From positions 1-20,849 of IMG/VR virus record IMGVR_UViG_3300037189_001540: DNA of 20,849 bases; one strand, 5' to 3'. Origin of the DNA: a virus. Position numbers and translations under genes: made by a program. Under the pieces are notes generated by a model. It was not told the DNA's origin, did not search any database, and saw nothing but the letters and a program-made list of their open reading frames with translations. The stretch's first letter is position 1, and each line of letters starts with the position of its first letter. Below, in pieces: positions 12,899 to 18,505 of this stretch.

Positions 12899-13143
12899 AT
12901 TATTTCACTGCCAATCAAATTCTGGACAAGGCTAAAGACGGCAAGCATTACCCGGATCACATCATCAATCAGGCGCTTGAGTTAACAGGGGATTTTAATG
13001 AGTCATATGTTGCAGTGCGAGGCGAGGGAATGGATCAGGAGACACCGGCAAAAGACAAGGGAAGTGGGGGCAAACGAAGCCCGTGGGTGGTGGCGCAAGG
13101 TGTCATACGACATAGCGCGGATTCGTGGTCAGTCGGCGTTTGA
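12895..13143 (+). CDS. Small hypothetical gene, probably with a displaced stop (82 aa as read)
   Basis: Starts in an ATGA overlap with the repressor gene. The first 34 residues (MNYFTANQILDKAKDGKHYP, then DHIINQALELTGDF) look like a normal small phage protein. From residue 35 the frame runs for 48 more codons out of phase through the next gene and gives a Gly/Ser-rich, unconserved-looking tail. One extra G in GGGG (12988-12991) or T in TTTT (12993-12996) would end the gene at TAA, overlapping the next ATG as TAATG. I therefore believe the true product is about 34 residues and that the tail is either a recent frameshift or a sequence error. The function is unknown. Confidence 0.5.
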   Translation: MNYFTANQILDKAKDGKHYPDHIINQALELTGDFNESYVAVRGEGMDQETPAKDKGSGGKRSPWVVAQGVIRHSADSWSVGV

Positions 13144-13186
13144 TAACTTGCGTGATGAAATGAACAGGCAACGTGGTCACGTTTGA
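12998..13186 (+). CDS. Small basic helical phage protein (62 aa)
   Basis: ATG at 12998. The product MSHMLQCEAREWIRRHRQKT, EVGANEARGWWRKVSYDIAR and IRGQSAFDNLRDEMNRQRGH is helical and very rich in Arg. I recognise the pattern CEAREWxRRxxxKxxxxGxxxAxxWWxxxxxDIxRIRGxxAxxxLRxxMN from small phage proteins upstream of replication genes. Its frame is far more protein-like than the overlapping 12895 frame. A DNA-binding role is plausible given the charge, but nothing proves it. It overlaps the RusA start by 14 nt. Confidence 0.7.
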   Translation: MSHMLQCEAREWIRRHRQKTREVGANEARGWWRKVSYDIARIRGQSAFDNLRDEMNRQRGHV

Positions 13187-13586
13187 AGTCCCCGGCGATC
13201 CCCACGGCAAGGGGCGACCTAAGTTTGCACGGCGAGGCAACTTTGTCCAGACTTACACAGATTCCAAGACCGCCAGCTATGAAGACTTGGTAAGGTTTCA
13301 CGCCAATCTTGCAATGATTGACCTTGCCCCGATAGAAGGCCCTGTAGCGGTCTATATCTACATCAAGCTGGCAGTGCCTAAGTCGTACTCCAAGAAGCGC
13401 ACAGAAGCCTGCCTAAGCGGTCTGGAGCGACCAACAAAGAAACCAGACTGGGACAATGTTGCGAAGTCAATCTGTGATGCGATGAACGGCATTGTTTATC
13501 AGGATGACACGCAGATAGTGGATGCTCATGTGACCAAGGTTTATGCAGCTAATTCGGGTGTTGATGTGGGAGTCAAACAAATATGA
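13173..13586 (+). CDS. rusA: RusA-family Holliday junction resolvase
   Basis: A 137-aa protein starting at GTG 13173. The N-terminal VPGDPHGKGRPKFARRG and the central KPDWDNVAKSICDAMNGIVY then QDDTQIV form the RusA signature. The acidic residues D92, D94 and D112 match the three catalytic Asp of E. coli RusA (D70, D72, D91) in spacing. RusA dimers cleave four-way junctions symmetrically. In phages this clears branched DNA from recombination and replication before packaging, so it would act after the Erf/exonuclease pair of the leftward operon. Length and motifs are typical and the active site looks intact. Confidence 0.92.
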   Translation: MVTFEVPGDPHGKGRPKFARRGNFVQTYTDSKTASYEDLVRFHANLAMIDLAPIEGPVAVYIYIKLAVPKSYSKKRTEACLSGLERPTKKPDWDNVAKSICDAMNGIVYQDDTQIVDAHVTKVYAANSGVDVGVKQI

Positions 13587-14386
13587 ATCCGTTCAAAATT
13601 ACTGAGCCAACTTGCATTAGCTTTAGCGGGGGGCGCACCTCGGCGTATATGCTTTACAAAGTGCTAGAGGCTCACCAGATGAGCCTGCCGTCTGAGGCAA
13701 TTGTCTGTTTTGCCAACACTGGTAAGGAGGATGAAGCCACTTTGCGATTTGTTCAGGACTGCTCAGTCAATTGGAATGTGCCGATTGTTTGGATTGAATA
13801 TCAGGCCGCAGGGGAAACTGCTGATCGTTGGCGCATGGTGGACTTCAACACCGCTAGCCGCAACGGTGAGCCATTTGAGGCGCTTATTCAAAAGCGCAAC
13901 TATTTGCCCAATCCTGTGGCTAGGTTTTGCACTGGAGAATTAAAAGTCTTGACGATTGAGCGATTTTTTAAAAGCATTGGCATTGAGGAATTTGAAACGA
14001 TGGTCGGCATCCGCGCCGACGAGCAACGCCGAGTAGCAAAGATGCGAGACATAAAGTTAACACCTTTGGCCTCCGCCGGAGTTGCACAAGCTGATGTCCA
14101 AGCATTTTGGAAGACTCAACCTTTTGATTTGGGTCTGCCATTCCACAACGGTGTAACAGCAAGCGGTAATTGCGATCTTTGCTACCTTAAAGGGGCAGCA
14201 CAGGTTCTCAGTTTAATTGCTGAAAAGCCTGAACGCGCAGTATGGTGGGCAGCTCAAGAAAAAGTTATTGGTGGTACTTTTCGTTCTGACCGCCCAAGTT
14301 ATGCACAAATGGCGAAATACGCCAGTGAGCAAAGCGATATGTTTAATCCAGATGAGGAAGGTATTTCATGTTTTTGTGGAGATTAA
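13583..14386 (+). CDS. PAPS reductase-like (adenine nucleotide alpha-hydrolase fold) protein with Cys clusters
   Basis: A 267-aa protein starting in an ATGA overlap. Residues 15-20 are SGGRTS, the PP-loop of PAPS reductase/ATP-pyrophosphatase enzymes, followed by CFANTGKEDEATLRFV and later VGIRADEQRRVAK, both family blocks. It lacks the canonical ECGLH tail of sulfate-assimilation reductases. It has instead C116 (ARFCTGELK), C197-x2-C200 (NCDLCYLKG) and C263-x-C265 at the C-terminus, which could hold a metal or Fe-S cluster as in phage and Dnd-type members. The family activates sulfur or adenylates substrates. In phage genomes the substrate is unknown; nucleotide, tRNA or DNA thiolation are possibilities. 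It sits between RusA and a conserved phage protein. Confidence 0.8.
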   Translation: MNPFKITEPTCISFSGGRTSAYMLYKVLEAHQMSLPSEAIVCFANTGKEDEATLRFVQDCSVNWNVPIVWIEYQAAGETADRWRMVDFNTASRNGEPFEALIQKRNYLPNPVARFCTGELKVLTIERFFKSIGIEEFETMVGIRADEQRRVAKMRDIKLTPLASAGVAQADVQAFWKTQPFDLGLPFHNGVTASGNCDLCYLKGAAQVLSLIAEKPERAVWWAAQEKVIGGTFRSDRPSYAQMAKYASEQSDMFNPDEEGISCFCGD

Positions 14387-14402
14387 ATTTAAAGGAGATT
14401 AA

Positions 14403-15032
14403 ATGAGCTATATCGTGGCATCACTGCCGCCAGTCAAGTGTTTTGTTAAGCGTGAGTTTCTCTACAATTTTGAGAAGGGTCACGGAGAGCTAGAGCCTGC
14501 CATCTGGGTCAGTCTCAAAGCCTTGCGCGGTCAAGTGTTCCGCATTGAGTCCTTACTGCCAGCTTACGGGGCGCTGTACGACAAGTTGCCCATTCATGCC
14601 TATGTGTGGAAAGAGGGTGCAAGTGACTTGCCTATAGACACGCTCCAGCTCTGGGACTGCATGGGTTACAAATTTACCATTGTGGAAAAAATTGGTTTAC
14701 GCAATTTGGGTGTTAAGTTTTTGGGCAAAGATAAGCTGTGGCATTTTGGTAAGTATTTGTTTACCGTGGATTTCTGTGCAGACGGTATGGAAGTAGACAC
14801 GGGCTTTACAGAGCAAGCAGAGGAACACAAGTCGTTCAACTGGATTCAATTAGATGATGGGCAGTTTGCTTGCCAGCCCAACAACCGCTGCCTGTGGTAC
14901 GACCAGAGCCTAATCCCCGGCGAGACTAAGTTTCCAGACTTTAAAGCAGCTAAAAATCTGTGGACTGTAGACGGCTCGCGCAAGTGGTCAGCCGGTGATG
15001 ATTGGTTTTACACCATTGAGGAAAAGACTTGA
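14403..15032 (+). CDS. Conserved phage hypothetical protein (209 aa)
   Basis: ATG 14403 follows a strong AAAGGAG. The sequence opens MSYIVASLPPVKCFVKREFL and has GHGELEPAIWVSLKALRGQV, PAYGALYDKLPIHAYVWKEG, LQLWDCMGYKFTIVEKIGLR and FNWIQLDDGQFACQPNNRCL. I recognise the whole layout as a conserved hypothetical in many T4-like, siphovirus and aquatic phages, mostly beta-rich, with no known activity. It is soluble, with no signal or transmembrane segment. The strong ribosome binding site and 16-nt spacing make this one of the better-translated genes in the operon. The stop overlaps the next TTG start. Confidence 0.7.
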   Translation: MSYIVASLPPVKCFVKREFLYNFEKGHGELEPAIWVSLKALRGQVFRIESLLPAYGALYDKLPIHAYVWKEGASDLPIDTLQLWDCMGYKFTIVEKIGLRNLGVKFLGKDKLWHFGKYLFTVDFCADGMEVDTGFTEQAEEHKSFNWIQLDDGQFACQPNNRCLWYDQSLIPGETKFPDFKAAKNLWTVDGSRKWSAGDDWFYTIEEKT

Positions 15033-15358
15033 TCCCCGAAGAAGCAGCTCAGTCCATCAGGGACAAAGCGCCACTCTACGGAGAGGCCAAGGCCCAGCGG
15101 GTCTACCTTGAGGAGTTTCGCAAGTCTAAAAAAGCCATGCTGATGAAGGAGGCTCTAAAGCTCAAGGTCGAGGCTGCAAACGCACAAGAGCGTGAGGCTT
15201 ATGCAGACCCTGAGTACGTCCAGCTTATCAAAGGCATGGCACTGGCAATAGAAAAAGAAGAAACGCTGAAATGGGAACTTGAGGCTGCAAGGCTGGATAT
15301 TGAAATCTGGCGTAGCCGTGAGGCCACCAACAGAACACAAGACAGGGCGCACCAGTGA
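15029..15358 (+). CDS. Conserved phage helical protein (109 aa)
   Basis: TTG start in a TTGA overlap with the upstream stop. The product (AKAQRVYLEEFRKSKKAMLM, ALKLKVEAANAQEREAYADP, EEETLKWELEAARLDIEIWR) is fully helical and charged. The pattern YLEEFRKSKKAxLMKxA...ERExYAxPEYxxLLxGxxxAxExEExxRWxLxAAxxxIExWRxxEAxNR is widespread in phages, always in replication-type operons, with no established function. It is likely an elongated coiled-coil protein, perhaps DNA or replisome associated. It ends in a GTGA overlap with the HNH/NinZ-like gene. Confidence 0.7.
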   Translation: MIPEEAAQSIRDKAPLYGEAKAQRVYLEEFRKSKKAMLMKEALKLKVEAANAQEREAYADPEYVQLIKGMALAIEKEETLKWELEAARLDIEIWRSREATNRTQDRAHQ

Positions 15359-15666
15359 TAAAGCACAAGTACGTTAGAAGCAAGAAGCTGTTAAAGCTGG
15401 TGGCCGGTCTGGACTGCCAATGCTGCGGGTCTGGTGAGATGGTCCAAGCTGCCCACACAAACTGGGGAGGTGGCAAGGGCAGGGGCATAAAGGCTGATGA
15501 CAATCTGGTCGCTGCTTTGTGCCTTAGATGTCACTATGAAATCGACCAAGGATCAAAGTTAAGCAAAGAAGAAAGAATGGAAAAGTGGCAGAAAGCCCAC
15601 AGCAAGACTGTTAATTCTTTGCGATCTGTTTGGCCTGTTGACATTCCTCTGCCAGAAATAAATTAA
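15355..15666 (+). CDS. NinZ/DUF1364-like zinc nuclease candidate (103 aa)
   Basis: GTG start in a GTGA overlap. The order DCQCCGSG (C21, C23, C24), MVQAAHTNWGGGKGRGIKAD (H34), LVAALCLRCHYEID (C56, C59, H60, D64) matches the phage NinZ/DUF1364 family (C...C...LAHxxxxxxxGxGxKxDDxxxxxxCxxCHxxxD). That family is related to HNH nucleases with a treble-clef zinc site. A DNA-binding or nicking role is expected, as for other Nin-region proteins next to RusA. The final 35 residues are a charged tail. The HNH-type catalytic His is plausible as H34, but activity cannot be shown from sequence. Confidence 0.75.
   Translation: MIKHKYVRSKKLLKLVAGLDCQCCGSGEMVQAAHTNWGGGKGRGIKADDNLVAALCLRCHYEIDQGSKLSKEERMEKWQKAHSKTVNSLRSVWPVDIPLPEIN
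15638..15666 (+). promoter_or_regulatory. Weak candidate rightward promoter before the 15667-15791 leader
   Basis: A perfect TTGACA at 15638-15643 lies within the end of the NinZ-like gene. The only -10 choices are TAAATT after 15 nt or AATTAA after 17 nt, both poor. If active it would make a transcript starting just before the possibly structured leader. Confidence 0.25.
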
Positions 15667-15791
15667 GCGCACTCTGTTTTTTAGAGTTAAGATGTGTTTG
15701 CACGGCTAGGGTAGCTCCCGAAAAGACGATTCTGATACCGTCCTGCCATCAGTGCTTTTGTATCAACAACCGACTTCAGTAAGGTTAAAAA
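15667..15791 (+). promoter_or_regulatory. Non-coding leader with several possible hairpins
   Basis: This is the longest non-coding gap in the rightward operon after the control region. Possible pairs: ACTCT/AGAGT (15671-15675 with 15683-15687), GCTA/TAGC (15705-15708 with 15712-15715), GACG/CGTC (15725-15728 with 15739-15742), CTGAT/ATCAG (15732-15736 with 15748-15752), and GATAC/GTATC (15734-15738 with 15760-15764). The last three compete for the same bases. The leader ends with AAGG, 8 nt from the GTG at 15792. It could be a regulatory RNA or 5' leader, but the stems are short and chance cannot be excluded. Confidence 0.35.
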
Positions 15792-16022
15792 GTGGCAACA
15801 CTCACGCTCAAAAAACCCAAGCATTCGCTTGCGGCAGAAAAACCAATCAATAACTTAATCGGCAAATTTGCTGTGATGCGTCATGGAAGAAGCAGTCATA
15901 GCATTCGATTTACTTGTGTTCACGACACTTACGAACTGGCAGAAAAAGAAGCTAAACGCTTGTTTTTAGACACGTTAACTGAGCGTTATTTAATTGTTTA
16001 CGTTTCTGGTGGGGTGGAATGA
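15792..16022 (+). CDS. Small conserved phage protein (76 aa)
   Basis: GTG start at 15792 with AAGG 8 nt upstream. After a basic N-terminus the domain reads KFAVMRHGRSSHSIRFTCVH, DTYELAEKEAKRLFLDT, then ERYLIVYVSGGVE: a strand-helix-strand unit. The pattern HGRxSHxxRFxCxHxTYExAxxEAxRL...RYLIxxVxGxVE is familiar from small phage proteins next to DUF1376 initiators. Its function is unknown. It ends in an ATGA overlap with the replication gene, suggesting coupled translation. Confidence 0.65.
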   Translation: MATLTLKKPKHSLAAEKPINNLIGKFAVMRHGRSSHSIRFTCVHDTYELAEKEAKRLFLDTLTERYLIVYVSGGVE

Positions 16023-16819
16023 TGCACTACTACCAATTCAACATTGGTGACTACAAAAGTCACACGGAACACCTTTCCGAAATGGAAGATTTGACCTACA
16101 GGCGACTGCTTGATTGGTACTATCTTCATGAAACCCCAATTCCGCTTGAAATAAATGAGTCTGCTAGACAGATTAGGATGCGTTCGCATACCGATTGCAT
16201 TGCGACTGTATTGCAAGAGTATTTTGAACGTACTGACAACGGTTGGATTCATCACAGGGCTGATAAAGAGATTTTAAAAGTCGGCGACAAATCTCAAAAG
16301 GCAAGCGAAAGCGCAAAAGTTAGGTGGAGCAAAGAAAAAAATGCGAACGCATTGCTAACGCAATCCGAATGCAATGCTACACATAACACACTACACACAA
16401 CACAAGACACAAAACCAATAGAGAAGAAACAGCGCGGGTCGCGCCTGCCCAACAAAATTGAAAACATTCAAGAGTGGATTGATTTCTGCAACAAAGAACG
16501 CCCAGACCTAACAGCGCACAACGTGTACTCGCAATTCCGTGACTACTGGATTTCTAAAGCCGGTTCAGGTGGCGTTAAGCTGGACTGGTTTGCTACTTGG
16601 CGAAACTGGGTTAGAAGTCAATTAGCGCCAAAGCAATTTAACAACTTTGCCCAAGTCAAGGCAGATGTAGCCAAGTCTACGGTCATTGAAAGTGCTGATT
16701 ACGCAGCAACAAAGCGCCGCGAAGCTGAAGAAGACGCAATTCCGAAAAACGGACCATCACTGGAGACTTTGGCAAAGATGGCAGCTATTCGCGCCAAGGC
16801 TAGAGCTGTAGAAATTTAA
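16019..16819 (+). CDS. DUF1376 replication-initiation-like protein (266 aa)
   Basis: ATG in an ATGA overlap, immediately followed by another ATG. Residues 2-80 (YYQFNIGDYKSHTEHLSEME, LTYRRLLDWYYLHETPIPLE) form the DUF1376 domain of phage replication proteins related to lambda O and DnaD-type initiators. A Lys/Thr/His-rich linker follows (about 95-140), and then a C-terminal domain with IQEWIDFCNKERPDLTAHNV, YSQFRDYWISKAGSGGVKLD and WFATWRNWVRSQ. This is the usual C-terminal helical unit of such initiators. It would bind the phage origin and help recruit the host replicative helicase. No helicase or primase is encoded in the visible window, consistent with dependence on the host replisome. Confidence 0.85.
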   Translation: MMHYYQFNIGDYKSHTEHLSEMEDLTYRRLLDWYYLHETPIPLEINESARQIRMRSHTDCIATVLQEYFERTDNGWIHHRADKEILKVGDKSQKASESAKVRWSKEKNANALLTQSECNATHNTLHTTQDTKPIEKKQRGSRLPNKIENIQEWIDFCNKERPDLTAHNVYSQFRDYWISKAGSGGVKLDWFATWRNWVRSQLAPKQFNNFAQVKADVAKSTVIESADYAATKRREAEEDAIPKNGPSLETLAKMAAIRAKARAVEI

Positions 16820-16847
16820 ATGCTAAAATTAAAATAGGAGAATCATC

Positions 16848-17210
16848 ATGGCTCAAGATAAAGATGTTGCTGACTTCATTTCCACCCTGCTACACAGTGG
16901 GACAGTCACGCATTTCATGCACTTATCCACAGACTCATTTGCCACCCACATGGCACTGGGTGCGTACTACCCTGAGATCATTGAACGGGTAGACAGCTTT
17001 GCAGAGGCTTACAGTGGCATCTACGAGAAGATCAAGACATTCCCGGAGAACTTCCACAATGCCAAAGACCCGGTTAAATACCTAGAGAGCATTTGCGATT
17101 ACGTCAAGAAGAACAGAAAAGCTCTGCCGCAAGACTCGGAACTGCAAAATATTATTGACGAGATTGCCAGCCTGATTGACTCGACTCTTTACAAGCTGAC
17201 ACTCAAATGA
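16848..17210 (+). CDS. DUF5856-like / ferritin-like helical protein (120 aa)
   Basis: ATG at 16848 with GGAG seven nt upstream. The product is an all-helical protein containing HSGTVTHFMHLSTDSFATHM, ALGAYYPEIIERVDSFAEAY and SGIYEKIKTFP. It resembles the phage DUF5856 family and the helical hairpin of Dps/ferritin-like proteins, with several His and Glu (H22, H25, H33, E43 and others) that could be metal ligands. Family function is not established. It heads a short run containing a glycosyltransferase and a small beta-rich protein, between replication and packaging genes. Confidence 0.7.
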   Translation: MAQDKDVADFISTLLHSGTVTHFMHLSTDSFATHMALGAYYPEIIERVDSFAEAYSGIYEKIKTFPENFHNAKDPVKYLESICDYVKKNRKALPQDSELQNIIDEIASLIDSTLYKLTLK

Positions 17211-17884
17211 TCCGCATCTTTGCAGGATACGACCCAAGGGAAGCTATTGGCTTTCACGTTTTCTGTCAAAGCCTGATCGAGCGCACTAAAGAGCCAGTCG
17301 CCATCACGCCTTTCTACGGAAAGCAGCGAGATGGCACAAATGCCTTTATCTATCAGAGATTCCTAGTCCCGTACTTCACCGGGTTTAAGGGCAGGGCAAT
17401 CTTTATGGATGCCAGCGATATGCTGATGCTGGGCGACATTGACGATTTAAACAAGCTGTTTGACCCCACAAAGGCCGTGCAGGTTGTTAAGCATGAGTAC
17501 AAGACCAAGCACCCACGCAAGTACGTTAACACGCCTATGGAGGCGAAGAACGAAGACTACCCCAGAAAGAACTGGTCAAGCCTGATCCTGTGGAACTGTG
17601 AACACCCCAGAAACAACGTGTTAACGCCAGACTACATTGACGACCATAGCGGCTCGGACTTGCACAGGTTTAATTGGTTGCCTGACTCGCTGATTGGTGA
17701 GCTGCCAAAACAATGGAACGTGCTGGTAAACGAGCAGGAAAACCCTAACGCTAAGATTGCTCACTACACGCTGGGCATCCCGGACTTTGAGCATTACAAA
17801 GATTGCGACTACAGCGCAGAGTGGTTTAGCACAAAGGGGCGTATGCTAAACGGCCTGATTAACATGAAAGAGCAAGATGGATGA
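17207..17884 (+). CDS. Putative GT-A fold glycosyltransferase (225 aa)
   Basis: ATG in an ATGA overlap with the upstream gene. MIRIFAGYDPREAIGFHVFC opens a nucleotide-sugar-binding type beta-alpha unit. GRAIFMDASDMLML (D68, D71) has the DxxD or DxD-like acidic metal site after a hydrophobic strand, as in family 8-like glycosyltransferases. The C-terminus has KIAHYTLGIPDFEHYKDC, where the His could complete a metal site. The protein is soluble. The acceptor is unknown: host surface sugars, virion proteins or modified DNA bases are possible. No base-modification genes such as hydroxymethylase are visible, so DNA glucosylation is not supported. Confidence 0.75.
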   Translation: MIRIFAGYDPREAIGFHVFCQSLIERTKEPVAITPFYGKQRDGTNAFIYQRFLVPYFTGFKGRAIFMDASDMLMLGDIDDLNKLFDPTKAVQVVKHEYKTKHPRKYVNTPMEAKNEDYPRKNWSSLILWNCEHPRNNVLTPDYIDDHSGSDLHRFNWLPDSLIGELPKQWNVLVNEQENPNAKIAHYTLGIPDFEHYKDCDYSAEWFSTKGRMLNGLINMKEQDG

Positions 17885-18194
17885 CACTTACTCAGAAATA
17901 GCAAAAGCCTTGGCTAAGATGGAATTCAATGCCAAGCTGAACAACTTGCAAAACTTGCCAAACGGCATGGCAATGGGGTCTGGTCGCGTTGGCGTAGAGA
18001 TGCCAGTGGGCGAGAGTGACCGCCTGAGTGCCGGAATGAATCTGATGGGGATGTACTCACCACAAGAGAAATCCATCAGGCCGGAGGGCTTTGATATGTC
18101 TTACCAGACCGGAGAAAACAAGTTTGGTGTGCAGGTTAACAGGCCGAAGTTTGGGCCAAAGGGAATGTCTGTTAACTACTCAAGAAGTTTTTAA
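17877..18194 (+). CDS. Small beta-rich protein of unknown role (105 aa)
   Basis: ATG at 17877 overlapping the glycosyltransferase end by 8 nt. After an N-terminal helix (SEIAKALAKMEFNAKLNNLQ), residues 35-105 are a series of alternating strands (RVGVEMPVGESDRLSAGMNL, EGFDMSYQTGENKFGVQVNR, KGMSVNYSRSF) ending in Phe. Alternating hydrophobic residues and the C-terminal Phe recall the last strands of beta-barrel proteins, although no signal peptide is present and position -3 is Arg rather than aromatic. A small virion or scaffold-type protein is equally possible. The stop overlaps the terminase small subunit start as TAATG. Confidence 0.55.
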   Translation: MDDTYSEIAKALAKMEFNAKLNNLQNLPNGMAMGSGRVGVEMPVGESDRLSAGMNLMGMYSPQEKSIRPEGFDMSYQTGENKFGVQVNRPKFGPKGMSVNYSRSF

Positions 18195-18505
18195 TGGCAA
18201 CTAAAATAGTTAACAGTAGGAAAAAAGCCGGTGGCAGAGCAGCAGGCACTCCCAACAAGGTCACGGCACAGGCTAGAGAGGCCATAGCACTGTTTGTTGA
18301 CGACAATGCACCCAGACTAGCCGAATGGCTTGCGGCAGTTGCTAACGGCGATCCAGCCCATGATGTTAAGCCGAACCCTGCCAAGGCTTTTGAGCTGTTT
18401 CAGTCTGTGATTGAGTACCATGTCCCCAAGCTGGCTAGGACTGAGCTGACTGGTGCGGATGAGGGTCCAATCGAAATGGTGGTTAAGTGGGCAAACGCGA
18501 AGTAG
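18194..18505 (+). CDS. terS: Terminase small subunit-like protein (103 aa)
   Basis: TAATG start. The N-terminal RKKAGGRAAGTPNKVTAQAR is the GGRxxGTPNK motif common to phage small terminase and related DNA-recognition proteins. It is followed by helices (FVDDNAPRLAEWLAAVANGD, PNPAKAFELFQSVIEYHVPK) and LARTELTGADE. Position directly before the large subunit, with an overlapping end, supports a role in recognising phage DNA for packaging. It is short for a full TerS, and the assignment rests on the motif and on context. Confidence 0.75.
   Translation: MATKIVNSRKKAGGRAAGTPNKVTAQAREAIALFVDDNAPRLAEWLAAVANGDPAHDVKPNPAKAFELFQSVIEYHVPKLARTELTGADEGPIEMVVKWANAK

Noticed and set aside
17207-17884. Idea that the glycosyltransferase glucosylates hypermodified phage DNA
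   Set aside because: No hydroxymethylase, thymidylate-synthase-like or other base-modification gene is visible in the window, so there is no support.
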